A stretch of DNA of 15,077 nt from an uncultured Collinsella sp. Its GTDB lineage: Bacteria > Actinomycetota > Coriobacteriia > Coriobacteriales > Coriobacteriaceae. Made by a program: the position numbers and the translations under genes. Under the pieces are notes generated by a model that saw only the letters and a list, made by a program, of their open reading frames with translations, did no database searches and had not been told where the DNA came from. Shown one piece after another: positions 6,434-14,342 of the stretch (positions within the stretch are counted from its first letter, which is position 1; each line of letters starts with the position of its first letter). The stretch spans positions 1 through 15,077 of the forward strand of contig URNU01000010.1 of assembly GCA_900549275.1 (NCBI GenBank), read 5' to 3'.

Positions 6434-7186
6434 ATGGCAGGAAGACGCGAAAAATTGCGCCGCGTTGGGATCATCCCCGAATATCGCGGCTTTACCCCTG
6501 ACGGCCTTGCCAGCGGAGACGCCATCGAGATGACGGTCGACGAGCTCGAAGTCCTGCGGCTGTGCGACCTGGAAGGCCTCAATCAGCAGACCGTCGCCCA
6601 GCACATGGGCATCGCTCGCGCCACCGTGGCGGCCATCTGTAGCCGCGCGCATCGCAAGGTGGCAAACGCGCTGGTCAACGGGCGCGCGCTGAGTATCGAG
6701 GGCGGCAATATCGCATACTCCCCCATCACAACGACAACGGCCGCATGGCCAGCAAAGGAGGTCGGCACCATGAGAGTGGCAACGACGTACGACAACGGCA
6801 ACATCTTTATGCACTTTGGCCGCAGCGAGCAGTTCAAGATCTACGACATCCAGGATGGCAAGGTGCTCAACGAGCAGGTCGTAGGCACCGGCGGCACCGG
6901 TCACGGCGCCCTGGCGGGCCTGCTTGCCAACGGTGGCGTCGACACGCTCATCTGCGGCGGTATTGGAGGCGGCGCTATCAACGCGCTTGCCCAAGCCGGC
7001 ATCACGGTATACGCAGGTGCCCAGGGCAGCTGCGACGCTTGCGTCGAGGCCCTTATCGCCGGCACGCTTGCACAGAACGGCGAGGCCACGTGCGGCTGTC
7101 ACGGCCATGACCATGAACATGGCGAGTCCTGCAGCTGCCACGGCCATCACGAGCACGAGGGCCACGAGAGCTACGGCTGCCACTAA
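6434..7186 (+). CDS. DUF134 (UPF0251) HTH domain fused to NifX/NifB-like cofactor-binding domain
   Basis: The 250-residue cytoplasmic protein has two parts. Residues 1-95 match the DUF134/UPF0251 family: RRVGIIPEYRGF (9-20), TVDELEVLRLCDLEGL (34-49), then a helix-turn-helix (about 50-80) and VNGRALSIEGGN (81-92). Residues 113-215 match the dinitrogenase iron-molybdenum cofactor-binding family: MRVATTYDNG (113-122), HFGRSEQFKIYD (127-138), GTGGTGHG (151-158), and an ICGGIGGGA loop (173-181). The last 31 residues (220-250) hold 5 Cys and 10 His, a probable metal-binding tail. The function is not established. No nif genes are present, so a metal- or cluster-sensing regulator is an inference. GGAG lies 5 nt before the ATG at 6434. 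The frame is open upstream to 6260 but without a ribosome site. A second start at 6770 is plausible (see that entry). Confidence 0.88.
   Translation: MAGRREKLRRVGIIPEYRGFTPDGLASGDAIEMTVDELEVLRLCDLEGLNQQTVAQHMGIARATVAAICSRAHRKVANALVNGRALSIEGGNIAYSPITTTTAAWPAKEVGTMRVATTYDNGNIFMHFGRSEQFKIYDIQDGKVLNEQVVGTGGTGHGALAGLLANGGVDTLICGGIGGGAINALAQAGITVYAGAQGSCDACVEALIAGTLAQNGEATCGCHGHDHEHGESCSCHGHHEHEGHESYGCH
6754..6772 (+). promoter_or_regulatory. internal ribosome-binding site and ATG at the domain boundary
   Basis: AAAGGAGG (6754-6761), 8 nt, then ATG (6770-6772), in frame at codon 113, exactly where the NifX-like domain begins. This is a stronger Shine-Dalgarno than that of the full-length gene. It could yield a 138-residue stand-alone NifX-like protein, or be a relic of the two genes before they fused. 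Confidence 0.6.
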
Positions 7187-7249
7187 CGGCACAGCAACGC
7201 GGGCTCGGGGCGCGACGCTGAACGTAGCCCAACAATCAAAGCCAAAAAC

Positions 7250-7281
7250 AAGGGCCACTCGGTAGCCTCCGAGTGGCCCTT
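7250..7281 (-). terminator. intrinsic terminator of the plsX-acpP-rnc-smc-ftsY-ffh operon
   Basis: A perfect 13-bp GC-rich stem (AAGGGCCACTCGG facing CCGAGTGGCCCTT) with a 6-nt loop. On the leftward strand it is followed by GTTTTTGG, a good U-tract, 25 nt after the ffh stop. On the other strand no U-run follows, but the hairpin may still slow RNA from the convergent DUF134/NifX gene. Confidence 0.9.
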
Positions 7282-7306
7282 GCCATATCAAGCTGGAATA
7301 ACAGCC

Positions 7307-8782
7307 CTATTTCTTATTGCGCATCTGCGCTTCCATCTGGCGCAGCAGATCCATATCGGACTTGGGACCGCCCGTTCCCAGGCCGCCCATGCCGCCCAGG
7401 CCCATGGCATCCAGACCGGGAATATTGGGCATGCGCATCTTCTTGCCCTTCTTGCCCTTCTTACCCTTCTTGCCGCCGACCTGCGCTTGATTGGCCATCG
7501 TGCGCATGCGGCCCATCATCTTATTCATCTCGCCCCACTGCTTCATAAGGCTATTGACCTCGGTGGGGGTCACGCCGGCGCCCTTGGCGATGCGGGCGCG
7601 ACGCTGGCCGTTGATAATAGAGGGACGCAGGCGCTCCTCCTTGGTCATCGACATGATGATGGCCTCATTCTTGTCAAAGATGCCCTCGTCCAGATTGCCG
7701 CCCATCTGGTTGAGCGCGCGCTGGCCACCGGGAAGCATACCCAGAATGCCCTTCATGCCGCCCATCTTCTTGACGGCTTTCATCTGGTCGAGCATGTCGT
7801 TCATGGTAAAGCCCTCGCGCAGCATACGCTCGGCAGCCTCGAGCTGCTCGGCGTCGGCCGCCTCCTGGGCCTTCTCGATGATGCCGACAACATCGCCCAT
7901 GCCCAAGATGCGCTTGGCCATACGATCGGGATAGAACGGCTCCAGCGAATCGGGCTTCTCGCCCATGCTCACGAACTTGATGGGCTTGCCGGTCACCTGG
8001 CGCACGGAAAGCGCGCCGCCGCCACGGGCGTCGCCGTCAAGCTTGGAGATGATCACGCCGTCAAAGTCGGTGCGCTCGGCAAAGGTCGAGACGACGTTGA
8101 CGATATCCTGGCCGGTCATGGCATCGACGACCATCAGCACCTGATCGGGCTTGACGGCCTTCTTGATATCCACGGCCTCCTGCATCATCTGCTCGTCGAT
8201 CTGCAAACGACCGGCGGTATCGACGATGACCACATCGCGCAGGTGGTCGACGGCCTCCTGAATGGCGCCCTTGGCGATGTCGACCGGATGCTCGCCGTCA
8301 CCGCGGAAGACCGGAACGCCGATCTCTCCACCGAGCGTGGCCAGCTGGTCGGCAGCTGCGGGACGGTAGACGTCACACGCGGCGAGCAGCGGGGAGCGGC
8401 CCTGCTTCTTGAGCAAGTAGGCCAGCTTTACGGCCGCCGTAGTCTTGCCGGAGCCCTGCAGGCCCACGAGCATGATGACATTGGGAATGCGGTTGCTAAA
8501 GACGAGCTTGCTCTCGGTGGAACCGAGCATCTCGGTGAGCTCGTCGAGCACGATCTTGACAACGTTTTGCGCCGGCGACAGCGACTCCATGACCTCGGCG
8601 GTCATGCAGCGCTCCTTGGTCTTGGCGACAAACTCCTTGACGACCTTGAAGTTGACGTCGGCCTCGAGCAGCGCCATGCGAATGTCGCGCATAGCCGAGG
8701 TGATATCGGCCTCGGTCAGTTTACCCTTGCCGCGCAGGCGGTCAAATGTGTCGTTGAGGCGATCGCTCAGAGAATCAAACAC
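7307..8782 (-). CDS. ffh: signal recognition particle protein Ffh (SRP54)
   Basis: GTPase subunit of the signal recognition particle: binds 4.5S RNA and signal sequences on nascent chains and docks on FtsY to deliver membrane proteins. The 491 residues comprise the N domain (1-90), the G domain with P-loop GLQGSGKTT (107-115), DTAGR (188-192) and SKLDG (246-250), and the methionine-rich M domain (about 325-432) with the RNA-binding signature RRARIAKGAG (394-403). The C-terminal tail (437-491) has a Lys-Gly repeat (GKKGKKGKK), then a Gly/Met-rich stretch and a charged end; it is longer than in minimal Ffh. GTG 8782 is supported by AAGGAG 6 nt upstream, overlapping the ftsY stop. The last gene of the operon; a strong terminator follows. 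Confidence 0.97.
   Translation of the reverse strand: MFDSLSDRLNDTFDRLRGKGKLTEADITSAMRDIRMALLEADVNFKVVKEFVAKTKERCMTAEVMESLSPAQNVVKIVLDELTEMLGSTESKLVFSNRIPNVIMLVGLQGSGKTTAAVKLAYLLKKQGRSPLLAACDVYRPAAADQLATLGGEIGVPVFRGDGEHPVDIAKGAIQEAVDHLRDVVIVDTAGRLQIDEQMMQEAVDIKKAVKPDQVLMVVDAMTGQDIVNVVSTFAERTDFDGVIISKLDGDARGGGALSVRQVTGKPIKFVSMGEKPDSLEPFYPDRMAKRILGMGDVVGIIEKAQEAADAEQLEAAERMLREGFTMNDMLDQMKAVKKMGGMKGILGMLPGGQRALNQMGGNLDEGIFDKNEAIIMSMTKEERLRPSIINGQRRARIAKGAGVTPTEVNSLMKQWGEMNKMMGRMRTMANQAQVGGKKGKKGKKGKKMRMPNIPGLDAMGLGGMGGLGTGGPKSDMDLLRQMEAQMRNKK
7439..7474. repeat. four tandem 9-bp repeats in the ffh tail
   Basis: Four adjacent copies of CTTCTTGCC (third copy CTTCTTACC) on the given strand, encoding four Gly-Lys-Lys units in Ffh (about residues 437-448). 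In-frame 9-bp units of this kind can expand or contract without shifting the frame. Confidence 0.85.
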
Positions 8783-8792
8783 TAGTCACTCC

Positions 8793-9710
8793 TTAATTGG
8801 ACTCGCCCACCAGGGCGCGGCAGAAATCTTTGGCATTGAACTCCTGCAGGTCATCGACCTGCTCGCCCACGCCGATGCGCAGGATCGGGAGCTTGAGCTT
8901 CTCGGCTACGGCCATGGCGATACCGCCCTTTGCCGTGCCGTCGAGCTTTGTCATGATAATACCGTCCAGGCCAAGCGCCTCGTTAAACTCGAGCGCCTGG
9001 TTCAGACCGTTTTGACCTGTCGCGGCATCGATCACGAGGACGACCGAGACAGGCATGGGGCCGGCAGCCATATTGGCGGCGCGCTTACGCGTCACATTGA
9101 CCACCTTGGCAAGCTCGCGCATGAGTTCGGGGCTCGTGTGCAGACGGCCAGCGGTGTCGATAAGCACCAGGTCGCTGCCGCGCTTGTCGGCCTCATCGAG
9201 CACGTCATAGCAAACGCTTGCCGGATCGGAGCCGCGGTCGCGCTTGATGACGGGAACGCCGGCGCGCTGGCCCCACACATCGAGCTGCTCGATGGCGGCG
9301 GCGCGGAATGTGTCCGCAGAACCGATCACGACGTTCTTGCCGCGGGCAGCCATGGCGCTCGCAATCTTGCCGACCGTCGTGGTCTTGCCGGCACCGTTAA
9401 TGCCCACAAACAGCACGCAGCTCGGCGTGTCGGCGAACGGATCGCGCTCGACGGGCACAAAATGCTGCTCGAGCTGCTCGGCCAGGGCGCGGCGGAGCTG
9501 CGGGGCGGTCTTGAGGTTCTTCTTGGCCGCGGCATCGCGCAGGTCATCGGAGACCTGGATGGCGACCTCGGCACCCATGTCACCCATGACAAGGGTGTCC
9601 TCTAGGTCCTCCCAAAAATCCTCGTCGACCTCGCCGCCAAAATAAAAGACCTCGTTGAGAGCCTCACGGCTGCGCTCAAGTCCGCGCGAGAGAGCATCGA
9701 AGAATCCCAT
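8793..9710 (-). CDS. ftsY: signal recognition particle receptor FtsY
   Basis: Membrane-associated GTPase that receives the SRP-ribosome complex and forms a heterodimer with Ffh. The 305-residue product consists of an N domain (about 1-90) and G domain only: GINGAGKTT (103-111), ADTFRAAAIEQL (132-143), DTAGR (185-189), TKLDG (254-258) and IGVGEQVDDLQEF (279-291). It lacks the long acidic N-terminal A domain of E. coli FtsY and starts with MGFFDALSRGLERS, an amphipathic helix of the kind that binds membrane lipids in short FtsY proteins. The ATG overlaps the smc stop by 1 nt (TAATG), which implies translational coupling. The gap to ffh is 10 nt, so the two SRP GTPases are made from one transcript. 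Confidence 0.97.
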   Translation of the reverse strand: MGFFDALSRGLERSREALNEVFYFGGEVDEDFWEDLEDTLVMGDMGAEVAIQVSDDLRDAAAKKNLKTAPQLRRALAEQLEQHFVPVERDPFADTPSCVLFVGINGAGKTTTVGKIASAMAARGKNVVIGSADTFRAAAIEQLDVWGQRAGVPVIKRDRGSDPASVCYDVLDEADKRGSDLVLIDTAGRLHTSPELMRELAKVVNVTRKRAANMAAGPMPVSVVLVIDAATGQNGLNQALEFNEALGLDGIIMTKLDGTAKGGIAMAVAEKLKLPILRIGVGEQVDDLQEFNAKDFCRALVGESN

Positions 9711-12700
9711 TATGCATTCACGACCTTTCCGGTTTCGCGATCGAGTTTTTGCGAGACGACGCGACTGACGCCGTCGGCTTGCATCGAGACGCCGTAGAGA
9801 ACGTCAGCGTCCTCCATAGTACGGCGCTGGTGCGAGATAACCAAGAGCTGCGTATCGGAACGCAACACATCGAGCGCGCCGATGAGCTTGGACAGGTTGG
9901 CGTCATCGAGCGCCGCCTCGACCTCGTCCAGCACATAGAACGGCACCGTACGCGTGCGATACACGGCAAAGAGCAGGGCGAGCGCCGTCAGGCTCTTCTC
10001 GCCGCCCGACATGAGCATCATCTTGGTGATGCGCTTGCCGCGCGGCTGCGCCACGACCTCGATGCCCGTCTCGGCCGGATGCTCGGGGTCGGTCATCTCC
10101 AGATGCGCCTGGCCGCCCGGGAACAGCATGGCGAAGATCTCGCGGAAGTTCGCATCGACCTTCTCAAAGGTCACCAGGAAGGCTTTACGCATCTTACGGT
10201 CGATGGCCACGGTAATCTTGGTGAGCGCCTTGCGCGCGCTCTCCAGATCGGCCAGCTGCTCCTCGATGTAATCGGCGCGGCGCTTGAGCTGCTCGTACTC
10301 CTCCATGGCAACCTGGTTCACAGGGCCCAGGTTGTTGATCTGGCGCACGAGCTGGTTGAGCTCGCGCTCGGCGGCGTCGCGGTCGGTGGGCGCAGGAAGC
10401 ATGAGCGCTTCCTCGAGCACCGTGGTGCCATCGGCGGTAATGGCCTTGATGGCCGCCTCTACCTGCACCTCGAGCTTGCCGCGTGCAACCTTGAACTCGT
10501 TTTGCGTCGCGGTGGCGGCATCGACCCGCTCCTTGGCGCGGGAGACCTCGGCCTTGGCGTCCTCGATGGTCTTCTTGAGCGAGGCCGAGTCCGCCTCCTC
10601 GAGTGAAGCCTGGTCACGCAGGCGCGCGGCCCAATCCGACGCGCGCTCCAGCAGGGCCGAATAGCGCTCGTGCATGGGGTCGACGCGCAGACGCAGCAAC
10701 TCGAGCGAGCGCGAGGCCTGGCGTGTTCCGCGGATACGGCGGTCGATGCCCTCCAGGCGATGCTCCAGGTCGGGCACGCGGCCCTTCAGCGAACGCAGAC
10801 GCTCGCTCGTCTGAGCCAGGCGAACCTTGGCATCGGCGAGCTTGCCGGCCGCCTCGGAATCGTCACGGCGCACGCGATCGAGCTCGTCGTTGGCTTCGGC
10901 AATCTGGAGACCCAGGTCGCTTGCCTGCGCACGGGCCTCGTCGCGCGAACGGGTGAGCTCGTCAACGCGCGGGCGCGCTGCGCGAACGGCCTCGGCTGCC
11001 TGTTCGCGGCGCTTGGAGATGCGCACGCGCTCGACCTCGGCATTGTTGGCGCTTTGCTCCAAGCGGCCGATCTCAGAGAGCAGCGAGCGGCGCTCGCCCT
11101 CAAGACGGGCGATCTCGCCGGCGGCATCGCCCTCGGCGGCACGCGCCTCCTCGACGGCCGCATTGGCCTCGACGACCTGATCCGACACGTGCTCAAACAC
11201 GGCAGCCAAATCGGGCTCCAGGCCCTCCAGCTCGCGAATGCGACGTTTGCGCTCAAGAGCACCCGAAGCCTCGCCGGCATCGAGCCCCACGCGCACCAGG
11301 CCGCCACAGCTCACGCGGGCGCCATCGGGCGTCACATAGGTCACGCCGTCAACGACAGGTGCCGCCAGCGCAGCAGCCAAGTCATCGACCACGTAATAGC
11401 CGCCGAGCAGGGCCTCGACAACCGGACCATAACCGGCGCGCACGGACAGGCGATCGACCAGACGCGAACCGGCAGCGCCCTTAGCAGCAGCAGAGCCGCT
11501 CACGCCGCGCGCCATCAGCAGTGCCTCGCCCGAGGCCTTCTTTTGGTCCAGTGCCGCACGACCGGCACGCTCAAGCGTGGCGGCGTCATCAAACAACAGG
11601 GCGTCGATATCGCCGGCAAGCAGCTGCTCGACCAAGCCCTCAAGCTCACGAGGGGCCTCGAGCACGTCGCCCAGACGACCCGAAACATCATCGCCCAGCG
11701 CGCCCATCAGACGGCTCACCAGCGGCGAGCTGTCTGCCATGCGGGCGTCGAGCTTCTTTTGGCTGGCAAGCTCCGAGCGCACCTCGGAAAGCTTGTTGCG
11801 CGCCTCGCTCTCGCGATTACGCAGGTCCTTCAACGCCGCACGGGCGACCTCGGTGGCCTCGCGCGCATCGACCTGGGCCTGGCGGACCTGATCAAGCGCG
11901 CCGTCGAGCTCCTCAGCGCGGTCGCGACGGCTCTCAAGCGAGGCCGTGACCTCCTCGAGCTGCTCGTCGATCTGCTCCAGGCGCGAGGCGTACATGTTGT
12001 CCTCGACCTCGGCGTTGCTCAGCGAGTCCTTCACCTTGGCAAGCTCGAGCGCGGCGTTATCGGCCACACGCTGCACATCGCGCTGCTCGCGCGTAAACTG
12101 CGAAATCTGATTGTCAAGCGCAACGCGACGCTCGTGGAGCTGGGCGGCGGCTGGACCGGCGGCATCAACGTCGTCCTGGGCCTGCATGTGCGCACCGGTC
12201 ACTTCCTCAAGCTGGGCACGCGCATCCTCGAGCTCCTCGACCACGCGACGGCGCTGATGCTCGGAGCTCGAGATCTGGCCGCGCATGTCGGACAGGCGCG
12301 ACACCATGTTGTGGCCCTTTTCCTCGAGCAGGCGCATATCTGAGTTAATACGGCCGACCACATCTTGCATATGGCGGCGCTGCTCGCCCAGATCGCCCAC
12401 AAACAGGCCCTTTTCCTCGAGCATAACCTGGAGCTTCTCGAGCTCACGCTCCTTTTCGCCCAAGCGGTATTGCGCAAGCTCAAGCTCGGCAGTGCCCTCC
12501 TTAGAGCGGCTCTCCAGGTCGTTCCACTGCGACTGCAGCGAACGAAGTTCGTCAACGGCCAGCATCTGCGTAAGCTCGTTCGCGCGCGAGGACAGCTCTT
12601 TATACTTGCGCGCGCGATCGACCTGACGCTCCAGCGGCCGCAGCTGACGAGCAATCTCCTTATTGATATCGCGGGCACGGGTCAGGTGCTCGTCCATCGA

Positions 12701-13246
12701 TTTAATCTTTTTGAGCGCACGCTCCTTGCGGCGCTTGTGCTTGGAGATGCCGGCAGCCTCCTCGACCAGGGCGCGGCGCTCCTCGGGGCGGCTCTGCAAA
12801 ATGGCATCGAGCTTTCCCTGGCTAATGATGGAATGCGTATCCTTGCCCAGACCCGAATCGTGCAGAATGTCCTGAATGTCCATCAGGCGGCACGGGCTCG
12901 AGTTGATGAGGTACTCGCTTTCGCCCGAGCGATACATACGACGGGTGATGGCGACCTCGTCAAAGTCGACGGGCAGCATATGGTCCGAGTTATCGAGCAC
13001 CAGGGTGACCTCGGCGACACCCACCGGCTTGCGCGCCGACGAACCCGAGAAGATGACGTCCTCCATGGCCTGGCCGCGCAGCTGCTTGGCGCTCTGCTCG
13101 CCCAGGACCCACAGAATCGAGTCGGAGATGTTCGATTTTCCCGAGCCGTTGGGACCGACGATGACGGTCAGGCCCGGCTCAAATGACATATGGGCGCGGT
13201 CGGCAAACGACTTGAACCCTTTGAGCGTGAGGGACTTGAGATACAC
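9710..13246 (-). CDS. smc: chromosome segregation protein SMC
   Basis: ATPase that dimerises and, with ScpA and ScpB (not in this window), loops and condenses DNA to resolve replicated chromosomes. The 1178 residues are full-length. Seen: an N-terminal head with Walker A GPNGSGKSN (31-39), a Q-loop region (ISQGKLDAI, about 141-149), coiled coil 1 (about 165-500), a Gly-containing hinge (about 517-655), coiled coil 2 (about 665-1020), the signature LMSGGEKSL (about 1078-1086), Walker B FYVLDEVEAALDD (about 1103-1115) and the H-loop ISHQRRTMEDAD (about 1137-1148). GTG 13246 is supported by GAGGA about 4 nt upstream and starts 10 nt after the rnc stop. The gene's long high-GC coiled-coil region generates many spurious antisense open frames. 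Confidence 0.98.
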   Translation of the reverse strand: MYLKSLTLKGFKSFADRAHMSFEPGLTVIVGPNGSGKSNISDSILWVLGEQSAKQLRGQAMEDVIFSGSSARKPVGVAEVTLVLDNSDHMLPVDFDEVAITRRMYRSGESEYLINSSPCRLMDIQDILHDSGLGKDTHSIISQGKLDAILQSRPEERRALVEEAAGISKHKRRKERALKKIKSMDEHLTRARDINKEIARQLRPLERQVDRARKYKELSSRANELTQMLAVDELRSLQSQWNDLESRSKEGTAELELAQYRLGEKERELEKLQVMLEEKGLFVGDLGEQRRHMQDVVGRINSDMRLLEEKGHNMVSRLSDMRGQISSSEHQRRRVVEELEDARAQLEEVTGAHMQAQDDVDAAGPAAAQLHERRVALDNQISQFTREQRDVQRVADNAALELAKVKDSLSNAEVEDNMYASRLEQIDEQLEEVTASLESRRDRAEELDGALDQVRQAQVDAREATEVARAALKDLRNRESEARNKLSEVRSELASQKKLDARMADSSPLVSRLMGALGDDVSGRLGDVLEAPRELEGLVEQLLAGDIDALLFDDAATLERAGRAALDQKKASGEALLMARGVSGSAAAKGAAGSRLVDRLSVRAGYGPVVEALLGGYYVVDDLAAALAAPVVDGVTYVTPDGARVSCGGLVRVGLDAGEASGALERKRRIRELEGLEPDLAAVFEHVSDQVVEANAAVEEARAAEGDAAGEIARLEGERRSLLSEIGRLEQSANNAEVERVRISKRREQAAEAVRAARPRVDELTRSRDEARAQASDLGLQIAEANDELDRVRRDDSEAAGKLADAKVRLAQTSERLRSLKGRVPDLEHRLEGIDRRIRGTRQASRSLELLRLRVDPMHERYSALLERASDWAARLRDQASLEEADSASLKKTIEDAKAEVSRAKERVDAATATQNEFKVARGKLEVQVEAAIKAITADGTTVLEEALMLPAPTDRDAAERELNQLVRQINNLGPVNQVAMEEYEQLKRRADYIEEQLADLESARKALTKITVAIDRKMRKAFLVTFEKVDANFREIFAMLFPGGQAHLEMTDPEHPAETGIEVVAQPRGKRITKMMLMSGGEKSLTALALLFAVYRTRTVPFYVLDEVEAALDDANLSKLIGALDVLRSDTQLLVISHQRRTMEDADVLYGVSMQADGVSRVVSQKLDRETGKVVNA

Positions 13247-13256
13247 GGTTCCTCGC

Positions 13257-13982
13257 TTAGACAGGCTTCTTGTTGAGAATCACGCCGTTGGTGGTGTAGC
13301 CCATGCGGTCGAGCGCCTCGAGCGCAGCGGCCGCCTCGGCCTCCTTCTTGGAGGAACCGGTACCGCGGCCCTGGCGAATACCGTCGATGAGCACCACAGC
13401 GGTAAAGGTGGGCGCATGCGCGGGGCCCTCGGAGCCGACCAGCTTATACGCGGGAGGCTCGTGGCCGTCTGCCTGCACGCACTCCTGCAAGAACGACTTG
13501 GGGTTCGCGGGGTGCTCGGCACGCTCGGAGGCCAGGTGCGGCTTGAGCGTACGATGGATAAACTCCGCCGCAACATCCCAGCCGGCATCCAGATACAGTG
13601 CACCCACGAGCGACTCGTAGACGTTCTCGAGCGCCGAGTGCAGGCCGCGCGCGCCGGTACCGGTCTCGGAGGCACCAAAGATGATGATGTCCTCGATACC
13701 CAACTCGTGCGACACCTCGGACAGCGTGGCGCCCGAGACAAGGGACACCTTCAGACGCGTGAGCTTGCCCTCATCAAACTCGGGATAGGACTCAAAGAGC
13801 GAGCGGGCCACCACGGCGCCCAAAATGGAATCGCCCAAAAACTCAAGGCGCTCATAGCTGGCAGAGACCGGCTGACCCTCGACGGCCGAGGGATGCGTGA
13901 GCGCCGCGCGCAGCAGCACCTTATTATTGAACTCATGGCCCAGGATCTCCTGGGCGCGCGTGAGTCGTTCAGACAAAGCCAA
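13257..13982 (-). CDS. rnc: ribonuclease III
   Basis: Double-strand-specific endoribonuclease that processes rRNA precursors and regulates mRNAs. The 241-residue protein has the RNase III domain (about 1-155) with the signature ERLEFLGDS (44-52), including Glu47 and Asp51, and a C-terminal double-stranded RNA-binding domain (about 160-228) ending in GTGSSKKEAEAAAALEAL. In the second active-site motif, LENVYESLVGALYLD (118-132), Asn120 stands where E. coli has Asp114, while Glu123 matches the essential Glu117. The start is TTG at 13982, set by AAGGAGG 8 nt upstream inside the end of acpP; a TTG at 13976 is less well placed. It begins 3 nt after the acpP stop. Confidence 0.95.
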   Translation of the reverse strand: MALSERLTRAQEILGHEFNNKVLLRAALTHPSAVEGQPVSASYERLEFLGDSILGAVVARSLFESYPEFDEGKLTRLKVSLVSGATLSEVSHELGIEDIIIFGASETGTGARGLHSALENVYESLVGALYLDAGWDVAAEFIHRTLKPHLASERAEHPANPKSFLQECVQADGHEPPAYKLVGSEGPAHAPTFTAVVLIDGIRQGRGTGSSKKEAEAAAALEALDRMGYTTNGVILNKKPV

Positions 13983-13985
13983 GAC

Positions 13986-14228
13986 TTAGGCCTCCTTGGC
14001 GTTTTCGATCGCGTCGACGGCGTCGGCGACAGAGTTGAGCGACAGCAGGGTCTCGTCATCGATTTCGAGGTCGAACTCGTCCTCGATGGCCGTCACCAGC
14101 TGCAGACGCTCGAGCGAATCGGCATCGAGATCGTCAAAAGTGGTCTCGTCGCTAATGTCGGCGACATCGACACCCAACACGTCAGCGGCGACTTCGGCGA
14201 TCTTATCGAAGATTTCGGAGCGATCCAT
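13986..14228 (-). CDS. acpP: acyl carrier protein
   Basis: Small acidic protein that carries growing acyl chains on a phosphopantetheine arm during fatty-acid synthesis. At 80 residues it has the usual size. Ser38 in DADSLE is the phosphopantetheine attachment site, within the conserved helix II motif DSLERLQLVTAIEDEF (37-52). It is highly acidic overall. ATG 14228 has AGAGGA about 7 nt upstream. It follows plsX on the same strand after a 114-nt gap that contains an 11-bp hairpin and a possible promoter, so it may be expressed more strongly than its neighbours. That is consistent with the abundance of this protein but is inferred. Confidence 0.97.
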   Translation of the reverse strand: MDRSEIFDKIAEVAADVLGVDVADISDETTFDDLDADSLERLQLVTAIEDEFDLEIDDETLLSLNSVADAVDAIENAKEA

Positions 14229-14270
14229 AGCGCTTCCTCTCGTATGTCATGGAACACAACACAACACGGC

Positions 14271-14302
14271 AATCGGAGCCGCGTTGTAATACGGCTCCGA
14301 TT
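14271..14302 (-). promoter_or_regulatory. perfect 11-bp inverted repeat between plsX and acpP
   Basis: AATCGGAGCCG (14271-14281) faces CGGCTCCGATT (14292-14302) across a 10-nt loop. In the leftward RNA it is followed by GCCGTGTTGTGTTG, not a proper U-run, so it is more likely an attenuator, processing site or mRNA-stabilising hairpin than a full terminator. A leftward TAGAAT (14299-14304), a good -10 hexamer without an obvious -35, overlaps its edge, so an acpP promoter here is the alternative. Confidence 0.5.
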
Positions 14303-14342
14303 CTACCCCACGCGGTACAGGTTGAGCCACGTAACGGGGCCT

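Noticed and set aside
7187..7249. Short region after the DUF134/NifX stop
   Set aside because: No small gene or RNA structure beyond the terminator that follows.
6401..7291. Leftward frame of 296 codons opposite the DUF134/NifX gene
   Set aside because: Shadow frame; the rightward frame has two recognisable domains and a proper ribosome site.
7280..9605. Long rightward frames of about 500 and 386 codons
   Set aside because: They are antisense to ffh and ftsY, whose GTPase motifs are complete; the frames reflect high GC at third codon positions.
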